This document shows positions 46,762 to 55,298 of a stretch of DNA of 64,000 nt, one piece after another. The translations under genes were made by a program, and so were the position numbers. Source of the stretch: Gemmatimonadota bacterium. GTDB lineage: Bacteria; Gemmatimonadota; Gemmatimonadetes; Gemmatimonadales; Gemmatimonadaceae. The stretch is taken from assembly GCA_016704465.1 (NCBI GenBank), contig JADJAD010000008.1:62001-126000 (forward strand), in the 5' to 3' direction. The notes under the pieces are model-generated. The model did not search any database, was not told where the DNA came from, and was given only the letters and a program-made list of their open reading frames with translations. Numbering within the stretch: position 1 is the stretch's first letter; each line of letters begins with the position of its first letter.

Positions 46762-48001
46762 ATGACGAATGAGCAGTCGCCGCGCGCCGAGGATCCATCG
46801 CTCCGCGCCACGGAACCGTCGCTCCGCTCCAAGGTCCGCACGTACGTGGACAGCGTGCTCCTCCCGCTCGAGCCGCAGTTCCTGAATGCGCCGTGGTCGG
46901 CGGTGCGGCACTCATTGGAGGAGGCGCGCGAGCGCGCGCGGGAGCGTGGACTGTGGGCCCCGCCGCTCCCCGCATCGCTGGGCGGACTCGGGCTCACGCT
47001 GCTCGACTTTGCGGCGATCAGTGAGGAGCTCGGGCGCACACCGATCGGACACTATGCCCTGAATTGCCAGGCACCAGACATCGGCAACATGGAGTTGCTG
47101 CACGCGCACGGGAGCCCCGAGCAGCACGCGCTGGCTGGTCCCCCTCGTGCGTGGCGAGATCCGTTCGTGCTTCGCCATGACGGAGCCGGCGCGGGCTGGG
47201 TCGAATCCGACGTGGCTCGACGCGCGCGCGGTGCGCGACGGCGACGACTACGTGATCACGGGGCACAAGTGGTTCACCTCGGCGGCCGACGGCGCCGCCT
47301 TCGCGATCGTCATGGCCGTCACCGACCCGACCGCCCCGCCGCACCAGCGCGCCAGCCAGATCATCGTCCCCACGGATACCCCCGGCTACACGCTCGTGCG
47401 CAACATCAAGGTGATGGGTGATGCGGGTGAGGGGTATCCGACCCACGCCGAAGTGCGCTTCGAGGCCTGCCGCGTCCCGGTCCAGTTCCGGATCGGCGAG
47501 GAGGGGGCGGGCTTCGCGCTGGCCCAGGAGCGACTCGGTCCCGGACGCATCCACCACTGCATGCGCTGGATCGGGATCTGCGAGCGGGCGCTCGACCTGA
47601 CGTGTCGCCACGCCGCGACGCGGGAGCTCTCGCCCGGCGTGTTGCTCGGGTCCAAGCAGAGCGTGCAGCACATGATCGCCGACTCGCGCGCCGAGATCGA
47701 TGCGGCGCGACTGCTCGTGCTCGACACCGCGCGGCAGATCGGTGAACGCGGCGCCAAGGCAGCCCGCACCTCCGTCTCGACGATCAAGTTCTTCACGGCG
47801 GGCGTATTGCAGCGCGTGCTCGACCGGGCCATCCAGGTGCACGGCGCCCTCGGCATGACGGACGACACACCGTTGGCGTATTGGTTCCGGCACGAACGCG
47901 CCGCGCGCATCTACGATGGCGCCGACGAGGTCCACAAGAGCGTGGTCGCGCGGCACATCCTGCGCGGCTACGGTGCCCACGTGTCGAATGACGGAGCGTG
48001 A
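46762..48001 (+). CDS. Acyl-CoA dehydrogenase, ACAD10/11-like (frameshifted)
   Basis: About 412 residues after repair. Helical N-domain (GLWAPPLPASLGGLGLTLLDFAAISEELGRTPIGHYALNCQAPD), the flavin motif SCFAMTEPARAGSNPTWLDARAVRDGDDYVITGHKWFTSAA, and the C-domain ending in IQVHGALGMTDDTPLAYWFRHERAARIYDGADEVHKSVVARHIL. The frame changes near 47126-47135, where LAGPP should become WLVPLVRGEIRSCF; an indel in a GC-rich run is likely. It overlaps the APH-like kinase gene by 14 bases, pairing the two halves of animal ACAD10/11. Confidence 0.88.
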
Positions 48002-49116
48002 GGCCGATCGTTCGGGCGGCCCGCAGGACGGCGGAGATGGCGACCCGTGGCTCGACCGCCCCGCTCCGGTGCGGGCGGAGGAAACGCTGGATCCGGGCGC
48101 CGTGCTCGACTTCCTGCGTGGGCACGGTCTGGCCGACGACGCGTCGGTGACGATCGAGCAGTTTCCGCGGGGCTTCTCCAACCTCACCTACCTCGTGACG
48201 TGCGGGACGCGTCACTTCGTCCTGCGTCGTCCGCCGGCGGGTGTGGGGAAGGGGGTCGCCCACGATGTGCTGCGCGAGGCGCGGCTGCTCGCGGCGTTAG
48301 GCACGGTGTTTCCACGCGTGCCCGGCGTCCTGGCCACGTGTGAGGATGCGGCGATCGTGGGGGCGCCATTCTACCTGATGGAGCGTGCCCGCGGGATCAT
48401 CCTGCGAGACCGGCTTCCGTCCGGCCTGGTGCTCGACGCGGCCCAGATGCGGCAGGTGTCGGAGGCCGCCATCGATACGCTCGCCGAGATCCACGCCGTG
48501 GACTATCGCGCCGCGGGGCTCGAGGGGCTCGGGCGGCCGGAGGGCTACACGACACGCCAGGTGGAGGGATGGTCACGTCGCTTCGCGGCGTGCCGCACCG
48601 GACCGCAGCCGGACGTGGAGCGGCTGGTCGCGTGGCTCGCTGGAGCGGTGCCACCCGAACGCGGGCACGCGCTGGTGCACAACGACTTCAAGTACGACAA
48701 CCTCGTGCTCTCCGCCGCCGACCCGTCGCGGGTCGTGGCAGTCCTGGACTGGGAGATGGCCACGATTGGCGATCCGTGGATGGACCTCGGGACGACGCTG
48801 GCGTACTGGGTCGAAGCAGACGATCCACCGATGCTGCGCTCCCTCGGGCTCGGCGTGACCGCGCTACCCGGGAACCTGACGCGCGAGGCGGTCGTCGCGC
48901 TACGCTCGTGCCACCGGACGCGCGGTGCCCGATATGCTGTTCTACTACGTGTTCGGGGTGTTCAAGGTCGCCGTGATTGCCCAGCAGATCTTTGCCCGCT
49001 TTGCGAAGGGGACGACGCACGACGAGCGGTTCACGCGCCTTGATCGCGCCGTCGCTGCGCTCGGTGAAGCCGGGGTGCGCGCGCTCGACCGGGGACAGAT
49101 TGGCAGTGCGCGCTGA
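47988..49116 (+). CDS. APH-like phosphotransferase, ACAD10/11 kinase-domain type (frameshifted)
   Basis: About 375 residues after repair. A phosphotransferase-fold kinase: FPRGFSNLTYLVTCGTRHFVLRRPP (nucleotide loop and Lys), the Brenner-like HNDFKYDNL catalytic loop, and LDWEMATIGDPWMDLGTTLAYW with the metal Asp. The last 60 residues (MLFYYVFGVFKVAVIAQQIFARFAKGTT) are in another frame; the shift lies near 48895-48902. It overlaps the acyl-CoA dehydrogenase gene. In animals the same pair is fused as ACAD10/11, recently linked to 4-hydroxy-acid catabolism, so a hydroxyacyl substrate is a fair inference. Confidence 0.88.
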
Positions 49117-49146
49117 GCCTCGGGCCAGCGCCTCGCCCTGCCGTGC

Positions 49147-50688
49147 CTAACGATCGGGGCGTGCGGGGATCGCACGCGTCGACGACATCCGGTGCCAGCG
49201 CTCGATGCCGCGCACCACCCCGCGGGCGTAGGCCTCGACCCCTTCCGGCGTGCGCAGGAAGGCCTCGCGCTCCGGCACCACGATCCCGGTCCCCTCCACC
49301 AGCACCGCCGCCGCCCACGCCGGGCGCAGCACGGCGAACTCGCCCTGATACATCCCGATCGCCGGCTGTCCCATTGCCTTGGCTACCTCGACCAAGAGGA
49401 GTTGGGCCAGGGCGCGGCCGTTGGCGTTCATCCAGAATGTCTGCGTCCCGTACACGGCACTGGGCGGGCGGCCGGGACCGGGGGCGTTCAGGTGCAGCGA
49501 GACGAACACGTGGGCCGGTGATTGCTCGGCGACGACGGCGCGCGCCTCGAGCGAGAGGGGATGGCCGTTGGTGCGGGTGAGCAACACGGTTGCCCCGAGC
49601 GCACGCAGCTGCGCCGCAGCCACTGCGGACACCGCGAGGGTCACGGAGTCCTCCATCAACCGTGACGGACCGGTCGTGCCGTCGGGAGGATGTCCGGGAT
49701 CGATGGCGACGATCAGGCCCGCCAGCGACTTGGAGGGCGACGCACGCCGCCGCACGCGCAGCTGCAGCGCGCCCGCGTGCCACTCGACGCGCCAGCCCAG
49801 CGGGAGCGAGGCGAGCCCCAGGTCTATCACGACCTGCCCGGCCGCCGAATCGGATGGGACGATGCGACGGATCGTCGATCCGTCGCCATCAACCGCCGCG
49901 GGACGGCGTCCCCACTGCGCGCCGAAGATGGTCCACAGCAGGCGGTCGCCGGACAGTTCGACGACCGACGGCAGCCGCTCGGGGAGCGGAACAGCGATCA
50001 GCATTTCGTCGCTGGAGGTGATGTTGGTGACCGTGGGCGCTCCGGCCCGGAGGATTCGGGCCCGCGGACGCGTGAGCGTATCGGCATCCACCCGTGGAAT
50101 CCAGACGCGTTGATCGGCGGCGAGCACGAGACGCATCGCCTGCGCCGTCCGGGCGTCGGAGAACAACCGGATTCCCTGCGCGATGCCGAGCGCCACTTCG
50201 CCTCCCGGTCGAAACCGCGCGTAGATTGGTCGCCACTGCGTGGCGCTGTCGGCCGTGTCACTCGGCAGTCGTTGCATCGTCACCCATCGGTTCCACGCCT
50301 GTGGCCCGTCGTCGCGTGCGGCGGCGCCGGTCGTGGGCGTGGAGGGTCGGGTTCCCCGGTCCAGGGCGATCGAGTGCACGACGGAGTCGCGGCTGCGCCG
50401 CGCGACGAAACGCAGGGAGGGAGAGAGGCCCGGAGGGACGGGAAGAAAGGCGGCGAACGTGCCGTTGGCTTCCACCGTCACCTCGGCCGTGTTCACCATC
50501 AGCTTGGCACGCCCCGTGCCCAGCGTACCCCACACGGCGACGGACTCGACGGCCGGGACGCGGGTGCCGACCGTCGGGTAGCGGACATCGATCACCAGTG
50601 GACCATCGCGCGCCGGAATTCTCGGGTCCGGAGTGGAGCAGGCGGCGAACGCCAGGAGGATGACTGCAGCACGGGACACGGATGTCAT
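49147..50688 (-). CDS. N-acetylmuramoyl-L-alanine amidase lipoprotein (Amidase_3)
   Basis: A 513-residue predicted lipoprotein: signal with lipobox FAAC near residue 17, then a beta-rich N-terminal region (about 30-300) and the C-terminal zinc amidase: IVAIDPGHPPDGT with the first His, the Glu of LMEDSVTLAVS and VFVSLHLNA with the second His. It cuts the lactyl-peptide bond of peptidoglycan. The very large N-region may direct or regulate it. Its ATG shares two bases with a divergent ATG of the transglycosylase gene. The stop lies within a CGTTAGGC octamer. Confidence 0.88.
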   Translation of the reverse strand: MTSVSRAAVILLAFAACSTPDPRIPARDGPLVIDVRYPTVGTRVPAVESVAVWGTLGTGRAKLMVNTAEVTVEANGTFAAFLPVPPGLSPSLRFVARRSRDSVVHSIALDRGTRPSTPTTGAAARDDGPQAWNRWVTMQRLPSDTADSATQWRPIYARFRPGGEVALGIAQGIRLFSDARTAQAMRLVLAADQRVWIPRVDADTLTRPRARILRAGAPTVTNITSSDEMLIAVPLPERLPSVVELSGDRLLWTIFGAQWGRRPAAVDGDGSTIRRIVPSDSAAGQVVIDLGLASLPLGWRVEWHAGALQLRVRRRASPSKSLAGLIVAIDPGHPPDGTTGPSRLMEDSVTLAVSAVAAAQLRALGATVLLTRTNGHPLSLEARAVVAEQSPAHVFVSLHLNAPGPGRPPSAVYGTQTFWMNANGRALAQLLLVEVAKAMGQPAIGMYQGEFAVLRPAWAAAVLVEGTGIVVPEREAFLRTPEGVEAYARGVVRGIERWHRMSSTRAIPARPDR

Positions 50689-51622
50689 GGGATCAGGGAA
50701 GTGCCGGCTTTCGCGCACGCGAGCAGTGAACTCGGTGCGCCTGCTGGTGCGCCTGCTGGTGCGTTTGGTTGCCCTCGCCTCGCTCCTGGCGCTGGCCGAC
50801 CTCGCGGTGACTCCCGTCATGTCCCGCCGACAGGTGCAAGCGCTGGTCGTCAGCGCGCCGTCCGCGACCGCCTACATGGAGCGGGCGGCGCGCGCGGGGC
50901 ATCCGGTCAGGGAGTACCGCTGGGTCCCGCTGCCGACGATTGCTCCGGTCGCCGCCTGCGCCGTCGTCCTGTCGGAGGACGAGGATTTCTTCCGACAGGG
51001 CTCGGTCACCTGGCGCGCGCAACGTGTCCTGATGCAGCGAATGCTGCGCGGCGACTTTTCCCGTGACGGGAGCGGGCTGTCGCAGCAACTGGCTGGCAAC
51101 CTGTTCCTGAACGCGAATCGTACGCCGAGGCGCAAGGCCCGCGAATACCTGCTGGCGCATGAACTGGGGCAGGCCCTCTCCAAGGTCCGCATCCTCGAGC
51201 TGTACCTCAATGTCGTCGAATGGGGCGAGGGCATCTGGGGGATCGAGGCGGCCAGTCAGCACTACTTCGGCGTCGCCGCGGACTCGCTCACGCCGGCGCA
51301 GGCGGTCGTGCTGACCTCGTTCCTTCCCGCTCCCCGCCGCGAACTGGACTACGTGCTGGGCAATCTCGCCTTGCAGCGGCAGGAGGCGATCATCCGAAAG
51401 CTCTGGATGGCGCGACTGCTCTCCGATCGCGGGCGGATGCAGACGCTCGATCGCGTGCGCGAATGGCGCACACAGACGCGCCTGAGCGGGAGCGCGCGCG
51501 AGGGATGGGCGCGCGTGGCGGCGCTGATGGGCGACGAGGCCCCCTCGTTCGAGGCCGCCCCCGCCGATCCGCTTGCGCCGCCGTTGCCACGTCTGTGCAG
51601 CACCAGGCGACGCGGCGCGTGA
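50687..51622 (+). CDS. mtgA: Monofunctional peptidoglycan glycosyltransferase (GT51)
   Basis: A roughly 310-residue inner-membrane enzyme that polymerises lipid II. A membrane helix (VRLLVRLVALASLLALADLAV) precedes the GT51 motifs: VVLSEDEDFF with catalytic Glu, GSGLSQQLAGNLFL, RKAREYLLAHELGQALSKVRILELYLNVVEWG and GIWGIEAASQHYFG. No transpeptidase domain follows, so it is monofunctional. The ATG at 50687 overlaps the divergent amidase start; GTG 50726, just ahead of the helix, may be the true start. The helix contains a 12-bp duplication (VRLL twice). Confidence 0.88.
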   Translation: MGSGKCRLSRTRAVNSVRLLVRLLVRLVALASLLALADLAVTPVMSRRQVQALVVSAPSATAYMERAARAGHPVREYRWVPLPTIAPVAACAVVLSEDEDFFRQGSVTWRAQRVLMQRMLRGDFSRDGSGLSQQLAGNLFLNANRTPRRKAREYLLAHELGQALSKVRILELYLNVVEWGEGIWGIEAASQHYFGVAADSLTPAQAVVLTSFLPAPRRELDYVLGNLALQRQEAIIRKLWMARLLSDRGRMQTLDRVREWRTQTRLSGSAREGWARVAALMGDEAPSFEAAPADPLAPPLPRLCSTRRRGA

Positions 51623-51666
51623 GCGGCGTCGCTCGCGTTCCCAACGCGATGTCCCGGCGCCGGTAC

Positions 51667-52836
51667 TCAGGCGGGATACACCTCGAAGACGCCGGCCGCA
51701 CCCATGCCGCCGCCGATGCACATGGTCACCAACCCGTATCCACCGCCGCGATGTCCCAGCTCGTGGACCAGCTGCGTCGTCAGCTTGGCCCCTGTGGCGC
51801 CAAGCGGGTGGCCGAGGGCGATCGCTCCGCCGTTGACGTTGACGCGGTCCATCGGCATCTCGAGGTCGCGCGCCACGGCGAGCGCCTGTGCCGCGAACGC
51901 CTCATTGAATTCGATCAGGGCGAGCTGGGACATCGTGAGCCCGGCGCGCGCGAGGGCCTTGGGCACCGCCTTGATCGGACCGATCCCCATCACATCCGGC
52001 TCCACCCCCGCCACGGCAAACGACGCGAAGCGCGCCAGCGGACGGAGCCCGAGCGCGGTCGCGCGTGCGGCGCTCATGAGGACGACCGCGGCCGCTCCGT
52101 CGCTGTAGGGTGACGAGTTCCCCGCGGTGACGCTCCCGCCGACCTTGAACGCGGGAGAGAGCTTGGCCAGCCGCTCCACGCTGGTGTCCGTGCGCACGAG
52201 CTCGTCCACGGCGAACAGCCCCTCCTGCACCTGCTTCTCCGTGCCGCGCCACGTCACGTGCTCCACGGGCACCGGGACGATCTGCTCGGCGAAGGCGCCG
52301 CGCTCGAGGGCCGATGCCGCCTTGGCGTGGCTGCCATAGGCATAGGCATCCTGGTCGTCGCGGCTCACCTTCCACCGCTCGGCGACACGTTCGGCCGTCA
52401 GCCCCATGGCGATCATCTCTTCCGCCATCGCTGGATGCAGGCGCGTATGGAAGCCCGACATCGGGACCTGGCTCATCATCTCGATCCCGCCCGTGAGCAC
52501 GACGTCGGCCATGCCGCTCATGATCGCCTGCGCCCCCATCGCCACGGTCTGCAGCCCCGAGGAGCAGAAGCGGTTGACGGTCACCGCCGGGACCGAGACC
52601 GGGAGGCGCGCGCGAAGGACGGCGAGTCGTGCGACGTTGAGCCCCTGGCCGCCCTCGGGCATGGCGCACCCCCAGATCACGTCGTCAATGAGGTGCGGGT
52701 CGAGGTCGGCGCGCTTGATCGCTTCCTGCATCACCAGCGCCGACACGTCGATCGGATGCACCGCGGCCAGCGACCCGTCCTTCTTGCCGCGCCCCACTGC
52801 GGTGCGCACCGCACTCACGATTACTGCGTCTGCCAT
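51667..52836 (-). CDS. fadA: Acetyl-CoA C-acyltransferase (thiolase)
   Basis: A 389-residue thiolase for the last step of beta-oxidation. Nucleophile Cys in VNRFCSSGLQT, NEAFAAQ, GGAIALGHPLGATGA with active-site His and the second Cys in MCIGGGMGAAG. The start MADAVIVSAVRTAVGRGKKDG is canonical. It lies 34 bases after the fadB-like stop on the same strand, so the pair forms a beta-oxidation operon read fadB then fadA. Gene order is reverse convergent with mtgA. Confidence 0.93.
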   Translation of the reverse strand: MADAVIVSAVRTAVGRGKKDGSLAAVHPIDVSALVMQEAIKRADLDPHLIDDVIWGCAMPEGGQGLNVARLAVLRARLPVSVPAVTVNRFCSSGLQTVAMGAQAIMSGMADVVLTGGIEMMSQVPMSGFHTRLHPAMAEEMIAMGLTAERVAERWKVSRDDQDAYAYGSHAKAASALERGAFAEQIVPVPVEHVTWRGTEKQVQEGLFAVDELVRTDTSVERLAKLSPAFKVGGSVTAGNSSPYSDGAAAVVLMSAARATALGLRPLARFASFAVAGVEPDVMGIGPIKAVPKALARAGLTMSQLALIEFNEAFAAQALAVARDLEMPMDRVNVNGGAIALGHPLGATGAKLTTQLVHELGHRGGGYGLVTMCIGGGMGAAGVFEVYPA

Positions 52837-52870
52837 GTCTCGAAGTCTCCGTCGGGCGAGTGGCGTGGCC

Positions 52871-55177
52871 TTAGTTGCGAAGCGGCTTGCCGGTCTTGAG
52901 CGTGTGCGCGATGCGCGCCTGCGTTTCGGGCGTGCCGAGCAGCGAGAGGAACGCCTCCCGCTCGAGGTCGAGGATATCCTGTTCGCTGACGTCGCGCGGT
53001 GGTCCGTCGCCGCCGGCGAGCACGTACGCCACACGCGTGGCGATCCGGACCTCGTGCGCGGTGATGTAGCCGGCCTCGTGCATGGCCCAGATGCCGTACC
53101 CGAGGTTGCCCATCGCTTCCTTGCCTAACGCGCGTATCGTCATGGGCGCAGGGGCCACGTAGTCCGGGGCGAGGTCGAGCACCCGGGACTTGGCGTCGGC
53201 GAGCAGTCGGTCGCGATTCATCGAGATGCGGTCGGCGTCCCGCAGGAACCCCAGCGCGCGCGCGTCGAGGGCGCTCGTGCTGGTCGTCGCCATCGTGATC
53301 AGCTTGAAGGCACGCTTGACGGCCTCGAACGGGTCGGTCTCCTCGTAGCTGGCAAGCTCGCGGGTAAAGCGGAAGAGCAGCTCCTTGGTGCCGCCCCCGC
53401 CCGGCAGCAAGCCGACGCCGACCTCGACGAGCCCCGTGTACAGTTCGGCATGCGCCTGCACCCTGGCCGCGTGCATTGACAGTTCGCATCCCCCGCCCAG
53501 CGCGAGCCCGAACGGCGCCGCGACAATGGGGAAGGGCGCGCGACGCAGCGACATCACCCCCTGTTGGAAGCGATGCACCGCCTGTTCGAGCATCGGCCAG
53601 TCGCCGGCCGCCACTCCGTGCACCACCGCGCCGAGATCGGCGCCGGCTGAGAAGGTGCGTGGATCGGCGTTCCCGATCACCAACCCGCGGTGTCCGCCCG
53701 TGGCGATGCGGCGCTCGGCCGACTCGAGCAGCTCGAGCACCGGCGCCCCCATCGTATTCATCTTGGCGCGAAATTCCAGTAGCAGCACGCCGTCGCCGAG
53801 ATCGAGCAGCGCGGCCCCGGCGTTCTCCTCGACCGTCCCGCTCCTGACATGCACGAGCGGAAGGTCGATATGCCCTGGAATCCCCTCGATCGGCGCGTAG
53901 TCACCGGCGAGCGTCAACTGGCGCGGGCCGCTGTTCAGTTCGCGATAGAACGATTCCTGCGCGGTACGCAGGAGCACCGGCTCGGCGTGGCCGCGCGCGG
54001 CCAGCGCGGCGCGCACGAAGTCCAGGCCCATCGCGTCCATCTGCCGAAACGGACCCAGTTCCCACGCGTAGCCCCACTCCATCGCCCGGTCGACCGAGGA
54101 AATGTCGTGCGCGAGCTCCGGCGTCTTCTCGATCGTGTAGCGCCCGACGCTCACCAGCAGTTCGCGCAGGAACTCGGCGTGGGTGCCGCCGGCCGTCGTC
54201 AGCGCCTTGAGACGCGCCGGCAGGGGGAGCTTCCCGAGGAAGTCCAACTCGGGAAAGCTTGGCGATTCCTGCGGGCGATAGACCAGCGTCTTCCAGTCGA
54301 GCGTGAGGATCGCCTTTTTTTCGCGCGTGTAGAATCCGGCGCCGGTTTTTTCCCCGAGGCGCCCGCCCTGCACGAGCGCCGCCACCCAGGCGGGCAGGGC
54401 GAAGTCCTCGCCGGTGGTCGCCCCCATGCCGGTGGCCACGTGCGAGAGCACGTCGATGCCGGAGATGTCGCCGGTGCGAAATGTCGCCGACTTCGGGCGC
54501 CCGATGAGCGGCCCCGTCAGGGCGTCCACCTCGTCGATGCTCAGGTCGAAACGCTCCATGAGTCGCAGCGCCTGGACCATGCCGAAGATGCCGAGCCGGT
54601 TGGCAATGAATCCCGGGACATCCTTGGCGATGACCACGCCCTTCCCGAGCACACGCTCGGCGAAGTCACGGATGCTGGCCCGCACAGCTGGGGCCGTGTG
54701 CGGCGTGGGAATCAGTTCCAGCAGGTGGAGGTATCGTGGTGGATTGAAGAAGTGCGTGCCAAGAAAGTGCGCCGCGAATCCCTCGGTGCGCCCGTCGGTG
54801 AGGACATGCATCGGGATTCCCGACGTGTTCGAGGACACGATCGCCCCCGCCTTTCGCACCGATTCGAGTCGCGCGTACAGGGCGCGCTTCGGCTCCGGCT
54901 TCTCGATGATCGCCTCCACGATCCAGTCGCAGTCCGCCAGCAGCGCGAGGTGATCGTCGGTGTTCCCGGTGGTGATGAGGGCGGCACGCGTCGGGTCCAT
55001 GAACGGTGCTGGTCTCGCCTTCAGGGCGCGCTGCAGGGCTCCGCGGGCGATCCCGTTTCGATCCGGCTCTCCCGGCATGTCGAGCAGTACGACCGGGATG
55101 CCCGCCGAGGCGGCGAGTGCGGCAATGCCGCTTCCCATCGCTCCCGCTCCAATGACGCCGACCTTCGCGATGCGCAT
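52871..55177 (-). CDS. 3-hydroxyacyl-CoA dehydrogenase / enoyl-CoA hydratase (FadB/FadN type)
   Basis: A 768-residue bifunctional beta-oxidation enzyme, with the dehydrogenase first. KVGVIGAGAMGSGIAALAASAGIPVVLLDM is the NAD site; FFNPPRYLHLLELIPT and AKDVPGFIANRLGIFG are dehydrogenase core; residues 450-680 are crotonase-like (GLVIGNADPRTFSAGADLGAVV, FGLALGGGCELSMHAARVQAHAELYTGLVEVGVGLLPGGGGTKELL) with the oxyanion and Glu positions. The domain order matches FadN of Gram-positives rather than E. coli FadB. GGAACG precedes the ATG. Divergent from the M1 aminopeptidase gene. Confidence 0.92.
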   Translation of the reverse strand: MRIAKVGVIGAGAMGSGIAALAASAGIPVVLLDMPGEPDRNGIARGALQRALKARPAPFMDPTRAALITTGNTDDHLALLADCDWIVEAIIEKPEPKRALYARLESVRKAGAIVSSNTSGIPMHVLTDGRTEGFAAHFLGTHFFNPPRYLHLLELIPTPHTAPAVRASIRDFAERVLGKGVVIAKDVPGFIANRLGIFGMVQALRLMERFDLSIDEVDALTGPLIGRPKSATFRTGDISGIDVLSHVATGMGATTGEDFALPAWVAALVQGGRLGEKTGAGFYTREKKAILTLDWKTLVYRPQESPSFPELDFLGKLPLPARLKALTTAGGTHAEFLRELLVSVGRYTIEKTPELAHDISSVDRAMEWGYAWELGPFRQMDAMGLDFVRAALAARGHAEPVLLRTAQESFYRELNSGPRQLTLAGDYAPIEGIPGHIDLPLVHVRSGTVEENAGAALLDLGDGVLLLEFRAKMNTMGAPVLELLESAERRIATGGHRGLVIGNADPRTFSAGADLGAVVHGVAAGDWPMLEQAVHRFQQGVMSLRRAPFPIVAAPFGLALGGGCELSMHAARVQAHAELYTGLVEVGVGLLPGGGGTKELLFRFTRELASYEETDPFEAVKRAFKLITMATTSTSALDARALGFLRDADRISMNRDRLLADAKSRVLDLAPDYVAPAPMTIRALGKEAMGNLGYGIWAMHEAGYITAHEVRIATRVAYVLAGGDGPPRDVSEQDILDLEREAFLSLLGTPETQARIAHTLKTGKPLRN

Positions 55178-55298
55178 CTGCGTTCCATCCGTCTGGTTGT
55201 TGGCTTCCGCAAGATTCCCCTCGGTCGGTATCGACGGAAGAGGGAGGGATGCGCGACCGCCTCTTCCGTGCGTTCTTTCCTGCCGCTACGCTGTTCGG

